DNA of 23,674 bases. Origin: a virus. The stretch lies in IMG/VR virus record IMGVR_UViG_3300010148_000122, positions 1 to 23,674 of that record. One strand, given 5' to 3'. A model generated the notes under the pieces. The model ran no database searches. It had not been told where the DNA came from and worked only from the letters and a program-made list of their open reading frames with translations. Shown here piece after piece: positions 7,238-15,111 of this stretch. A program made the translations under genes and the position numbers. Positions within the stretch are counted from its first letter, which is position 1; each line of letters opens with the position of its first letter.

Positions 7238-7951
7238 ATGGCAGGGCGTAAGCAACGGAAAAATTGCTTCTTTTGCCAGCACCCTCAGCGTGATATGTTA
7301 GAGCATGAAATACGCATAGGGACACTATCTCCCGCTGAATTGGATAAAGAACAGGGATGGCCGGAGGGAACCTCGCACAGGCACATGCGTAGACATGCAG
7401 GCGAGTATCATAACAATAGCAATTCTGAATGCCCTATATGCACACATCCTGAAAGAAACATAATAGAAGAGTCTATACTTGAACAAAGAGCGAGTACGGA
7501 TGAATTTGCTGAGGAGTTGGGGATAGATGAATCAGTTATACATCACCACATGGACAGACACATAAAGCCAGTGATACAGGCTCAGGCCGATTTAGAAGTA
7601 TTGCCCACCGCTTTATCCAGCGTCAAAGATTCTTTGCTGCGTGTAGAAAAGAATATGGTCAGAATGGACCGAATACTGGGCTTGCATCTTGATACCATTG
7701 AAAATGCAATGATGGATGAGGCTGAAATGGTATCTGCTATGGATTTAGGTTTGGCAGTAAAACTGCATAAAGAGGTCCGTGAAACTTTGACAGATTTAGC
7801 AAAATGGATGGATAAAGCAGAAACAATTGAGAGTAGTCAATCTGTTAGTGTATTAACTGTAATACAGGCTCACTTTGCCGAGAAGTCTCCCGCCGAATGG
7901 CGTATATTGAGACAGTCTTTGGCTGAAGCGGGGGTACTTGAAAATGGCTAA
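7238..7951 (+). CDS. Tandem zinc/helix-turn-helix repeat protein, candidate small terminase
   Basis: The 237-residue protein begins with two copies of a 55-residue unit in perfect register. Unit 1 has C10, C13 and H49, H53; unit 2 has C65, C68 and H104, H108. Each gives CxxC, 35 residues, then HxxxH. Each unit includes a C-x-H-P-x-R segment and a helix-turn-helix-like stretch; in unit 2 the helical part includes FAEELGIDESV. The C-terminal half (about 115-237) is a long helical region that could oligomerise. DNA-binding modules followed by a helical oligomerisation domain match the general plan of small terminase subunits, and this genome needs one. The gene lies about 10 kb upstream of the large terminase, so the call is tentative; a transcription factor is the main alternative. 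Confidence 0.6.
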   Translation: MAGRKQRKNCFFCQHPQRDMLEHEIRIGTLSPAELDKEQGWPEGTSHRHMRRHAGEYHNNSNSECPICTHPERNIIEESILEQRASTDEFAEELGIDESVIHHHMDRHIKPVIQAQADLEVLPTALSSVKDSLLRVEKNMVRMDRILGLHLDTIENAMMDEAEMVSAMDLGLAVKLHKEVRETLTDLAKWMDKAETIESSQSVSVLTVIQAHFAEKSPAEWRILRQSLAEAGVLENG

Positions 7952-8252
7952 TGAATGTGCAACAACAAACTGTGAAGATAAATCCGACAAAGAAGATTTC
8001 GCATACTGCGGAAAAAGCAATTGTGCCTCATGCGGCGGTGGATGCGGTGATGATGATTGCTCAAAGTGTAACCGTATTTCTAAGAGGGCATCCAATGACC
8101 GAGCATTCCTCACAGGTTGGTCTGTGGTGAAAGGCAAACTACAATGCAATGGCCGAGAGCATATTCAATTAGTGCGTGACGAAAGAGGCAATCTCAAAAC
8201 TGATTGCGAATGTGATCAGGGCTGTCTGCCAACAAGAATGACGAGGTCTTGA
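7944..8252 (+). CDS. Cysteine-rich small protein, probable multi-zinc binding
   Basis: ATG 7944 overlaps the preceding stop by 8 bases and gives 102 residues. About a dozen cysteines fall in two groups: an N-terminal set (CATTNC, YCGKSNCASCGGGC, CSKC; residues about 6-45) and a C-terminal set (QCNGRE, CECDQGC). This suggests two or more zinc sites. No family is recognised. It directly precedes the second GP88-like gene (8255), itself cysteine-rich, so the two may act together; that is inference. Confidence 0.75.
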   Translation: MANECATTNCEDKSDKEDFAYCGKSNCASCGGGCGDDDCSKCNRISKRASNDRAFLTGWSVVKGKLQCNGREHIQLVRDERGNLKTDCECDQGCLPTRMTRS

Positions 8253-8254
8253 AG

Positions 8255-9019
8255 ATGAGTATGTCAGGGGCAAGAGTTACGAAAGTAATTAAGAAAACAA
8301 AAGAGTTAGAGGAATCTGAAAAGGCTCCGGGCTCATATCTTTCCGGCAATAAAGTTACTGGTTTTTCAGTTAATTTCCCAATACAAGGGACTTGTAGACC
8401 GTCAAAAGTTTGTATAAAAACATGCTATTACGCTACGGGGGGTACGGCTTGGAATAACAGTTTGAGGAAGCAATTGTGGCTTTTCAACAAATGCAATGAA
8501 GACCCCATCGCCTTTGCTGATGTTATTGCTAAGGAATATCATAAAAAAGGTTTAGACTATTTGAGGTGGAACGGAGGCGGTGACTTGTTCGAGGCATCTA
8601 CGGAAGCATTGAATCATATCGGTGAAAGATATCCCGAGATGGTCATATGGATTGTTACTCGCAAACCCGAAATGGCCGCATTGATTGCACCTCACACTAA
8701 TTTACACTTGCATTTTAGTTTAGATGCACATTCTCTTGATAGGCGTGATAAGGCATTAGATTTAGTCAATAGGCCCATATTTTTTTCATATCAATGTGAA
8801 AAAGGAGAAAAACCTGATGTAAATCTTTTAACTTCGCAACACGGAGTATCTTTGTTTTTCTTTGATAATTACTATTTGACAGACCCTGTGTATGAAACTG
8901 ATCACATGGATGTATTGTGCCCGTTAAATCTTAACAGAACAAATACGGGAGACATAGCAGGCTCTTGTGGAGAGTGCCGTAAATGTTTCAATGGACATTG
9001 GCTGGAGGCAGCGGAATGA
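8255..9019 (+). CDS. Second GP88-like phage protein
   Basis: ATG 8255 follows GAGGT at 8243-8247 at a good distance; ATG 8261 is an alternative. The 254-residue protein shares the GP88 pattern with the protein at 1671-2954. It has an early cysteine cluster C-x5-C-x3-C (ending KTCYYATGG), a central WNGGGDLFEAS followed by WIVTRKPEMAA, an LHFSLDAHS strand, and a late cluster CPLN then CGECRKC. It is shorter than the first copy because it lacks that protein's roughly 150-residue N-terminal extension. The conserved cysteines suggest an Fe-S or zinc centre on a barrel-like fold, but no reaction is known. Its stop overlaps the next start as ATGA. Confidence 0.83.
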   Translation: MSMSGARVTKVIKKTKELEESEKAPGSYLSGNKVTGFSVNFPIQGTCRPSKVCIKTCYYATGGTAWNNSLRKQLWLFNKCNEDPIAFADVIAKEYHKKGLDYLRWNGGGDLFEASTEALNHIGERYPEMVIWIVTRKPEMAALIAPHTNLHLHFSLDAHSLDRRDKALDLVNRPIFFSYQCEKGEKPDVNLLTSQHGVSLFFFDNYYLTDPVYETDHMDVLCPLNLNRTNTGDIAGSCGECRKCFNGHWLEAAE

Positions 9020-9378
9020 ATCAGTATGCTTTTGCCATCGGTTGGGGCGTTGCTCAAAATGATATCCAAAAAGGAATCAGGGACATCTTTAGAAGAAAGA
9101 AACCATCAGAACCATTTTATTCATATTACAATATGTGCAGGTACTGCGGTTATGATGCACAGGGTAAAGTAGCCGCAGCAGCACTCGCAAGAGGCGAGAT
9201 ACTTACAGAACAAGATTTTCAAGACCGTGTAAATTATGAGTTATACACAAAGCATCCGGCAATGTGCCCGGGTATGAGAGATAACTTAGAGCAAGAAAGG
9301 CGGGCTATGCGTAGAGATTATGGTGATAACTATGAAGAAGAATACGAAAAAAGGAAACAAACAATACAAAAGCGATAG
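9016..9378 (+). CDS. Unknown protein with small cysteine site, 120 residues
   Basis: The ATG at 9016 overlaps the GP88 stop by four bases. The protein begins MNQYAFAIGWGVAQND. It carries a CRYCG pair near residues 39-43 and a single later cysteine (MCPGM), so any metal site is partial. The tail is strongly charged (RDYGDNYEEEYEKRKQTI). No family is recognised. It sits in the cysteine- and lysine-rich cassette that runs to about 10771. Confidence 0.78.
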   Translation: MNQYAFAIGWGVAQNDIQKGIRDIFRRKKPSEPFYSYYNMCRYCGYDAQGKVAAAALARGEILTEQDFQDRVNYELYTKHPAMCPGMRDNLEQERRAMRRDYGDNYEEEYEKRKQTIQKR

Positions 9379-9391
9379 AGGGAATAGAAAA

Positions 9392-9646
9392 ATGCCAAGA
9401 TTGCCCGCCCCCAAAGGAAATCAAGTAAAAATTGACAAATCTTTTGAAATGGCATGGGAGTTGGCAAAATCCGATGATAAAGGCGATAACGCACCAACAA
9501 ATCCTAAACTATGGGCCCAAGCAAAGTCTAAAGCCCGTTCTAAATTCAAAGTTTATCCATCGGCATATGCTAATGGTTGGGCCTCCAAGTGGTATAAATC
9601 TAAAGGCGGCGGCTGGAAAAAGAAAGGCAAAAAAAGTAAAAAGTGA
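9392..9646 (+). CDS. Small basic marine-phage protein with YPSAYAN motif
   Basis: ATG 9392 (84 residues) is preceded by GAGGGA. The N-terminus contains SFEMAWELAK (residues 17-26), one of several related motifs in this window. Residues of about 37-77 hold NPKLWAQAKSKARSKFKVYPSAYANGWASKWYKSKGGGW in outline: a Lys-rich helix, the YPSAYAN core at 55-61 and a GGGW turn. This arrangement recurs in small proteins of marine phages. The tail is a run of Lys and Gly. Its function is not known to me; the high positive charge suggests nucleic-acid or capsid association. Confidence 0.8.
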   Translation: MPRLPAPKGNQVKIDKSFEMAWELAKSDDKGDNAPTNPKLWAQAKSKARSKFKVYPSAYANGWASKWYKSKGGGWKKKGKKSKK

Positions 9647-9651
9647 GAATT

Positions 9652-9843
9652 ATGGCTAAATTAAAGAAGAAAGAATGTTGCTGTGGTGCAACTGAAAAGA
9701 GCCCTTGTGCTTGCATGAAGAAGGGCATTATGAAATGTTCTGCAAAAGAACCTATGTGCCAATGCTACAAGGACCTAAAAAAAGAAGGAAAGCACCCAGC
9801 AGACTTGAAAAAAGCATTTAACATTGCGTGGAATTATCTATGA
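9652..9843 (+). CDS. Cysteine-rich small protein ending in an FxxAW motif
   Basis: ATG 9652 (63 residues) follows a GTGAG element. Eight cysteines lie in residues 9-38 (CCCG, CACM, C, CQC), consistent with one or two zinc sites. The last nine residues are AFNIAWNYL, a version of the FxxAW motif placed at the C-terminus. Its stop overlaps the next start as ATGA (9840-9843). No family is recognised. Confidence 0.75.
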   Translation: MAKLKKKECCCGATEKSPCACMKKGIMKCSAKEPMCQCYKDLKKEGKHPADLKKAFNIAWNYL

Positions 9844-10454
9844 TTGTAAAACCCGCATCCTACCTGTTGTCTAAAGACTTAAGACGGTGGTTTAAGGAAA
9901 AGTGGGTAGATGTTTCACGAAAAGATAAAGATGGCAAACATCCTCCCTGTGGTCGTTCAGATGCCGATACATCCTCCAAGGGCTATCCAAAATGCCGACC
10001 ATCAAAGAAGGTAAGCGATAAAACTCCAAAGACAACAAAAGGCATGAGTCCAAAAGATAAGAAGGCAGCAACTCGTAGAAAGAGGAATAAGCCACAAGGA
10101 GTCGGAGGGAAACCAACAATGGTAAAAATGTGTGATTGTGATGATTGTGTCACTTTGGCTAAAGCAATGATTGTAAAGGCAAAGAAAAAATCAAAGCCAT
10201 TTCATGGCTATAACCCTAACAAACATAGTAAAAAAGGCGGTTTGAATGCAAAGGGTAGAGCAAAGGCAAAAAGAGAAACAGGAGCAAATTTAAAACCTCC
10301 AGTTACAACAAAGCCAAGTAAACTTAAAGCGGGTTCTAAAAAAGCCAAGAGGCGTAAGTCATTCTGTGCAAGAATGGGCGGCGTAAAAGGGCCAACCAGT
10401 AAAGGCGGTAAATTAACACCAAAAGGTGCAGCATTGAAAAGGTGGAATTGTTAA
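9840..10454 (+). CDS. Basic marine-phage protein, DUF6321-like, with inserted CDCDDC
   Basis: ATG 9840 gives 204 residues, strongly Lys/Arg-rich. Residues of about 15-55 (RRWFKEKWVDVSRKDKDG, CGRSDADTSSKGYPKC) and 121-204 (GGLNAKGRAKAKRETGAN, LKPPV, RRKSFCARMGGVKGP, ending ALKRWNC) match a family common in cyanophages and other marine viruses, which I associate with DUF6321. Between these halves is an insertion around residues 88-118 with a CDCDDC cluster at 98-103, which I do not recall as standard. Possible roles include capsid or DNA association, or a metal-binding accessory; none is established. Its stop overlaps the next ATG as TAATG. Confidence 0.8.
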   Translation: MIVKPASYLLSKDLRRWFKEKWVDVSRKDKDGKHPPCGRSDADTSSKGYPKCRPSKKVSDKTPKTTKGMSPKDKKAATRRKRNKPQGVGGKPTMVKMCDCDDCVTLAKAMIVKAKKKSKPFHGYNPNKHSKKGGLNAKGRAKAKRETGANLKPPVTTKPSKLKAGSKKAKRRKSFCARMGGVKGPTSKGGKLTPKGAALKRWNC

Positions 10455-10771
10455 TGAGTAATTTTGAAACAGCATGGTATATAGCAAAAGGAGCAGAAAA
10501 AACACATTATGTCTGTGATAAATGTGGAAAGACAGATACCTCGGGCATTCACGGGGACAGGTGCAACCAATGTAGAAGAGAGAGGGCTTTTGGAAAAGTC
10601 ACAAAATCATCCGGTATGCCGGGGCAGTCTTCTTTCGTCACACTTATGATGCCCGAATCTGCTTATGACATAATTATGGAGACGCTTTATATGGACTTGA
10701 GGTCAAATTCTATTGATGACAGCATTAAAGCAAGATTGCAACAGGCACTAAGTCAAATACAACAAAAGTGA
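10454..10771 (+). CDS. Zinc-ribbon protein starting with an FETAW motif
   Basis: The 105-residue protein opens MSNFETAWYIAKG and then has a zinc ribbon, CDKCG...CNQC (about residues 21-24 and 38-41). Residues of about 60-105 are helical, beginning with a FVTLMMPESAYDII stretch. No specific family is recognised. It ends the cassette of small cysteine/lysine-rich genes. Confidence 0.8.
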   Translation: MSNFETAWYIAKGAEKTHYVCDKCGKTDTSGIHGDRCNQCRRERAFGKVTKSSGMPGQSSFVTLMMPESAYDIIMETLYMDLRSNSIDDSIKARLQQALSQIQQK

Positions 10772-10780
10772 GGTATTTAC

Positions 10781-11191
10781 ATGAAAACTATTCATCAGTT
10801 AATGTTGAAAGACACTAGCCTTGAGGATATACTTCATAATGGTTCGATCAAGACCCCGCACGAAGCAATACTGTTTTTGAATGCTTTGGATTATGTTGTC
10901 AAAGAATGGAATCTTGCAATGAATAACTTTGATGTCGATGGGACTGATGATGTCGCCTCAGAAATATATTCTCAGTTAATATTTTGTCGCATGATATTTG
11001 CTGATTTGTCTACTCATAACCCACAAACTCCTTTGTTAGAAGCAATTAAGTGTATAAAGGATTTGAAGCAAAGCATGATGACAATGGCAAAGTCCTACGC
11101 AAGAACGCCGTCACTTGCTCATTGGTATTTGTCTCTACCAGTTAGAGTAGAAAATTATTATCATTCAATGCGAGGTGATTCATCATGGTAG
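10781..11191 (+). CDS. Unknown all-helical protein, 136 residues
   Basis: ATG 10781 is preceded by GTGAGGT. The sequence alternates hydrophobic and charged residues throughout, as in an all-helical bundle, with no cysteine motif or membrane segment. No family is recognised. The stop overlaps the next ATG by 7 bases, placing it in the same transcript as the large structural-type genes that follow. Confidence 0.8.
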   Translation: MKTIHQLMLKDTSLEDILHNGSIKTPHEAILFLNALDYVVKEWNLAMNNFDVDGTDDVASEIYSQLIFCRMIFADLSTHNPQTPLLEAIKCIKDLKQSMMTMAKSYARTPSLAHWYLSLPVRVENYYHSMRGDSSW

Positions 11192-12447
11192 TTTCTAACC
11201 CAAGAGATAGTGCGATATGGACCCCTCGGACTCAAGAATTTACTGGCGGTTATAATGGCCGTGAAATGATAGGAGACTATGATGTAAATCCTAATGAAAA
11301 CTCGGATGGGCTTTCGCACCACTCAAGGCAATCTCCCGAGGATTATGACAGCGCAGACCAAAGCGATGCTAAAAAGCGTAGAGAAAAAGCGTTGAGAGAA
11401 TTGAAACCAGCAATACCTCATATTGTCCCAACCGCTGCAAAAATAGATGAAGAGATATCAAGGTCCCCTCAAAGAGAGGGTACGAGTGAATTGTTAGAGT
11501 CGGGATTAGGCGTTGACATGGGTCTTGCTGGCCGAGGCATTTCTCAAGCGGTTGGTGCCAATGTTGGTCCAATAAGAAGCCCGACGGGTCAAATATCTTA
11601 TCAATCTGATATAGGGAAAGCGGTATATGATATTAGCAAGGCTCGTCGTAAGTATAAAGGCCGTAAATATGAGGAAGATGAAGAATCTGACGAAGAGGAG
11701 CGTAAAGCCAAAAAGAAGGGTAAGCGCGAAAGGAAGAGAAAGGGCAAAGGCAAAAAGACATCCGTCGGTGGCCGTGAAATTAAATCAAGGACAAAAAGGC
11801 GTTCAGCATCTGCCGCAAGAAACATAAACAGATATGGTAAGAGGCAGGCTTTTGCCCCAAACACTAAGAGTTTAGCACTCAGAATGGTCGGGTCCACAAG
11901 TAGTGAGGGAATCCCACTTAGGCTTAGAGACCCAGTAGCATGGGAGCGCAAAAAATCTTATGAGCGAGAGAGGAGAAAGCGTGGCGCATTACCAAGAGGC
12001 TTATCACATCATTATGATACATCCTCGTCGGGTGGCCGTGGTGGAACCGTTGGAGGGACAAAAGGGACCAGTACCAAAATGCCAAGAATACCAAAGATGG
12101 GCACCAATCCGACCCGAGCATCAGCAGCAAGGCGAGAGAGAATAAGCCCGGGTGGCGTGGGAGACCCATTGGGTCCAAACGACCCTATACCACTGGCAAA
12201 GGCAAAGGGGATAGAATCTCTTAGCCGTGTTGAAATAAAAGCACTATTAGCAAAAGTCGAAAGACTGTTGCGTAAAGTCAATCGTATGAAAAAGGCCACT
12301 CCTGAACATGACCATAATGCAAAAATAGGGAATCAGGCGGGTAAAGATGTCGGGACTGCTCCTAAAGGAGGCACAGATTTGTCTGAGGAAAAAGAAGCAT
12401 ACCGTATTTATGACGATACATCACTAGCCCCCACGGGTAAGAGGTGA
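11185..12447 (+). CDS. Strongly basic disordered protein, 420 residues
   Basis: The protein is mostly low complexity. An N-terminal Asn/Ser/Asp-rich part (1-70) is followed by a helical stretch and then a strongly basic core. That core, about residues 150-215, contains an acidic patch (EEDEESDEEE) followed by Lys/Arg/Gly runs. A Gly/Ser/Arg-rich middle leads to a helical C-terminal segment (about 335-375) containing VEIKALLAKVERLLRKVNR. Such proteins often condense DNA or line a capsid interior. No known family is recognised. GAGGTGA at 11171-11177 precedes the ATG, and the stop overlaps the next start as TGATG. Confidence 0.82.
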   Translation: MVVSNPRDSAIWTPRTQEFTGGYNGREMIGDYDVNPNENSDGLSHHSRQSPEDYDSADQSDAKKRREKALRELKPAIPHIVPTAAKIDEEISRSPQREGTSELLESGLGVDMGLAGRGISQAVGANVGPIRSPTGQISYQSDIGKAVYDISKARRKYKGRKYEEDEESDEEERKAKKKGKRERKRKGKGKKTSVGGREIKSRTKRRSASAARNINRYGKRQAFAPNTKSLALRMVGSTSSEGIPLRLRDPVAWERKKSYERERRKRGALPRGLSHHYDTSSSGGRGGTVGGTKGTSTKMPRIPKMGTNPTRASAARRERISPGGVGDPLGPNDPIPLAKAKGIESLSRVEIKALLAKVERLLRKVNRMKKATPEHDHNAKIGNQAGKDVGTAPKGGTDLSEEKEAYRIYDDTSLAPTGKR

Positions 12448-14291
12448 TGGTGACATTGTATAGTTTGGACCGTTTTATTATAAGAAAAGGCGAGGGGATT
12501 TACAATCTCTTTGACTTCATTAATGCTGCAATGGGTTCTGAATCATACAATGCTACAAAAGCCGGTCTTATCGATTCACACCATGACATTACTCATGGAG
12601 AGATAACAGGGGTTGAGGGTGATGCTGCTGAGTTGGCATACAACAAAGGATTTGGTAATCCAGCAATGGCTGAAAAATATCATGCTGGGCCGAGTGGTCC
12701 AAACGATGCTGAGTATATGGCGGCATTCAGGCACATGGTTTTTGCAGGTGCGGGCAAAATTAATGACTTAGTTGAAAGACAAAATCAAATTAATATGAGT
12801 AGAGGAATCAGGCCAATGAATATGCCTTTCATAGTCAATAGCATTGGAGAATATACGGTAGACCCTTCATGGGGTCACAAGGCTCACACTTACTCATTGA
12901 ATGATGTGAAAAGCAAAGACGGCGTTGTCAATCCTTTTGATAAGATGACAGGCGAATTGATCACAAATATCAAAAGTAGCAGGACTGAGAAAGGAGAGGG
13001 ATATTTGAGGCCGTATGCTGAAGCATATGAAGAATCTAAATCTCAAGATGGCGGACCTAAAGCGGGTAAGCATAGAAAAAGAACATCATTCATCATATCT
13101 CCGGCCACTATACATCGAGATGTTATTTCAATAAATGATGGGGACATTGGTGTATCTCTATTCAATACCATAAAGTCTGCACAACGCACAGCAGAACAGA
13201 CTGGTGCTGACCCGGTTCAAGCGGCATATGATGCACTTAGGAAAAATAAGAAATTTGCAAATAGGGCTGGAGGAATACACCATAGAGACTTTGCTACTAC
13301 ATTCGGACGGTATTCGGAAAATTCACTAAACCAATTTGCTCAAGAGCAGGGGTTGGAACAAGAAATACCTGCTGCCTCTACATCTACTAATCAAATACAA
13401 GATATGACTCACTTTATGGAGCCAAGTCATCTTGATAAAAATTGGTTCAGAAATTTTGGCAACGGCGGTGTAAATGGACATTACATGCGAGAGGGTGGCA
13501 GTGGCCGAAAGGCTGCAATAAAGGACCTTGCGGAGCATGGTCTTACAGAACAGCATGTAAATAACATATATGACACTACCATTGAGATGTTCGGTAGGGG
13601 CACTTTCAGAAATGACCGTGGCCGAAAGGCGACTCTTAAACAATTATTCGTTCATAATTTAGCAAATCATCACATGCAAGATGGACAACCGCCCTCATGG
13701 GTTACTGGTCAAATGGCCATGCCTCGAAACCCTTCGGAGGCAAAAATGACCCCTTCGGCAATGCCTGAGCCTGAAAAACCTAAAGAGCAAGAAAAAACTC
13801 CTGAGGAGATGCCGCCGCCAATGCCAAATCCGCTTGCAGTAAAGCCTTTGGATTTACCAAGGCCTGATGCTCCATCGGTTGTAGCCACACCTCCTCCAAA
13901 GGCTCCTGTGGCACCTCCGCCCGTGGTTAATTCTTTAGGGAGGGTCACTCCTGCCCCAAGCAGGCGGGGTTTTATGGATATGCTGGGTTCGGCACTTGGA
14001 AATATGTATGGCAACTTTACTATGGGCAAATCCGCTGGTGAGAAAGAGATGGTAGAAACTTATCTTGAAAGGGTCCAATTGGACTTGGCAAAAACTGAAA
14101 TAGTGGGGTCAAAGGCTAAACTAAATCCTCAATCTACATTCGATATATCCTTGATGGCGGGTCAAATAAACAAGTCATCAAGTGAGGTCGTCGCAATCAT
14201 AAACAGTCGTGGCGATTGGAGAAAGATTGCAAAGTCTTTCAATGTCCCACATGAGGAAGTCCAAAAACTAAAGGTGATTTTTAATGAATGA
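12447..14291 (+). CDS. Large unknown protein with Pro-rich linker and C-terminal HTH-like segment
   Basis: ATG 12447 (614 residues) follows GAGGTGA. Residues 1-420 look folded. Within them a short repeat, GRKAAIKDL and GRKATLKQL, is about 40 residues apart and is encoded by identical 13-base stretches (13501-13513, 13618-13630). A Pro-rich linker spans about 430-510. The C-terminal 50 residues contain STFDIS and then a helix-turn-helix-like segment (SSEVVAIINSRGDWRKIAKS, FNVPHEEVQKLKVIF). No family is recognised. Its position among virion-type genes suggests a structural or internal protein; the DNA-binding-like tail is the main clue to function. Confidence 0.8.
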   Translation: MVTLYSLDRFIIRKGEGIYNLFDFINAAMGSESYNATKAGLIDSHHDITHGEITGVEGDAAELAYNKGFGNPAMAEKYHAGPSGPNDAEYMAAFRHMVFAGAGKINDLVERQNQINMSRGIRPMNMPFIVNSIGEYTVDPSWGHKAHTYSLNDVKSKDGVVNPFDKMTGELITNIKSSRTEKGEGYLRPYAEAYEESKSQDGGPKAGKHRKRTSFIISPATIHRDVISINDGDIGVSLFNTIKSAQRTAEQTGADPVQAAYDALRKNKKFANRAGGIHHRDFATTFGRYSENSLNQFAQEQGLEQEIPAASTSTNQIQDMTHFMEPSHLDKNWFRNFGNGGVNGHYMREGGSGRKAAIKDLAEHGLTEQHVNNIYDTTIEMFGRGTFRNDRGRKATLKQLFVHNLANHHMQDGQPPSWVTGQMAMPRNPSEAKMTPSAMPEPEKPKEQEKTPEEMPPPMPNPLAVKPLDLPRPDAPSVVATPPPKAPVAPPPVVNSLGRVTPAPSRRGFMDMLGSALGNMYGNFTMGKSAGEKEMVETYLERVQLDLAKTEIVGSKAKLNPQSTFDISLMAGQINKSSSEVVAIINSRGDWRKIAKSFNVPHEEVQKLKVIFNE

Positions 14292-15111
14292 GTATGTCCT
14301 AAAAGCAAGAGAAATGCAATTGAAGAAATTCGATGGGAGCACTCAGGTTAGAGACCCTAATGCTGCGGCGCAAGCCCCCCCGGCACCGAGTTTGCCTGCG
14401 GTTGCTAATAATAATACTCAATCACAGCCACCCGACCCCACCGTGGATGCTTTTACGCAGGGTAGAGTAAAGACCACAGGAAGCCAATATCTTGGAGATG
14501 TTGGGCGTGGTATTGCGAGCAAACTCGGTAATTTGCCCGGGGTAAGAGGTGCAAGGAATTTTGTAAATAATCTTGCAAGAACGGGGCAGCAAGAAAGGTA
14601 TGGCATTAATCAAACAAGACAGAACATAATGGCTAACAGGCAGAAAGATTTTACAAGAAAATTAGGTCCCAAGCAATTAGCGTCAGATGCCGCAAAGTCG
14701 GGTCAAGCAATTAATCAAAACGATGCAGATGTGGCTGACGCTGATATGCAAGAAAGAGATGCAATGATGGCTGGTATGCAGGGTCAACAAATGGCACAAA
14801 ATCAACAGTTAATGAACGACCCCGCAGCCCAAGCGGCAAGGGCGTCTAAGGTTGCTGAAGCAACGAAGCAATCAAACAAGAAAGGCGGCATAGGTATGAA
14901 CCCACTTGCTCTTTTTGGAACACTTGGGATGAGTGGTATCGCACAAGGCCTGTATAATAGAGGACAAAGACGGCAGGGAAAAGACAGATTAGATGCTTAT
15001 TCCCGAGGAGATTTTAGTAAATCATTATCAAATACAATAGAAACCATTGAATTGAGAAAATCGTTTCAAGTAAAGAATGAAACGGGGGCATTGAGAAATG
15101 CCCGCAGATAG
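14284..15111 (+). CDS. Gln/Ala-rich unknown protein, 275 residues
   Basis: ATG 14284 overlaps the previous stop by 8 bases. An initial helix (YVLKAREMQLKKFDG) is followed by an Ala/Pro/Gln-rich linker, a basic region (about 60-140), a Met/Gln-rich stretch (about 150-185) and a basic, helical C-terminus. A short hydrophobic segment around residues 203-220 (MNPLALFGTLGMSGIAQGLY) is too polar to call a membrane helix with confidence. No family is recognised; a scaffolding-like or internal virion protein is possible from composition and position. Confidence 0.78.
   Translation: MNEYVLKAREMQLKKFDGSTQVRDPNAAAQAPPAPSLPAVANNNTQSQPPDPTVDAFTQGRVKTTGSQYLGDVGRGIASKLGNLPGVRGARNFVNNLARTGQQERYGINQTRQNIMANRQKDFTRKLGPKQLASDAAKSGQAINQNDADVADADMQERDAMMAGMQGQQMAQNQQLMNDPAAQAARASKVAEATKQSNKKGGIGMNPLALFGTLGMSGIAQGLYNRGQRRQGKDRLDAYSRGDFSKSLSNTIETIELRKSFQVKNETGALRNARR

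Noticed and set aside
11601-11951. Minus-strand open frame opposite the basic protein
   Set aside because: Its long Ser/Leu/Phe runs are the reverse complement of Lys/Arg and Asp/Glu codons in the real gene.
14887-14945. Membrane helix in the Gln/Ala-rich protein
   Set aside because: The segment is interrupted by Asn, Gln and Gly and is only weakly hydrophobic.
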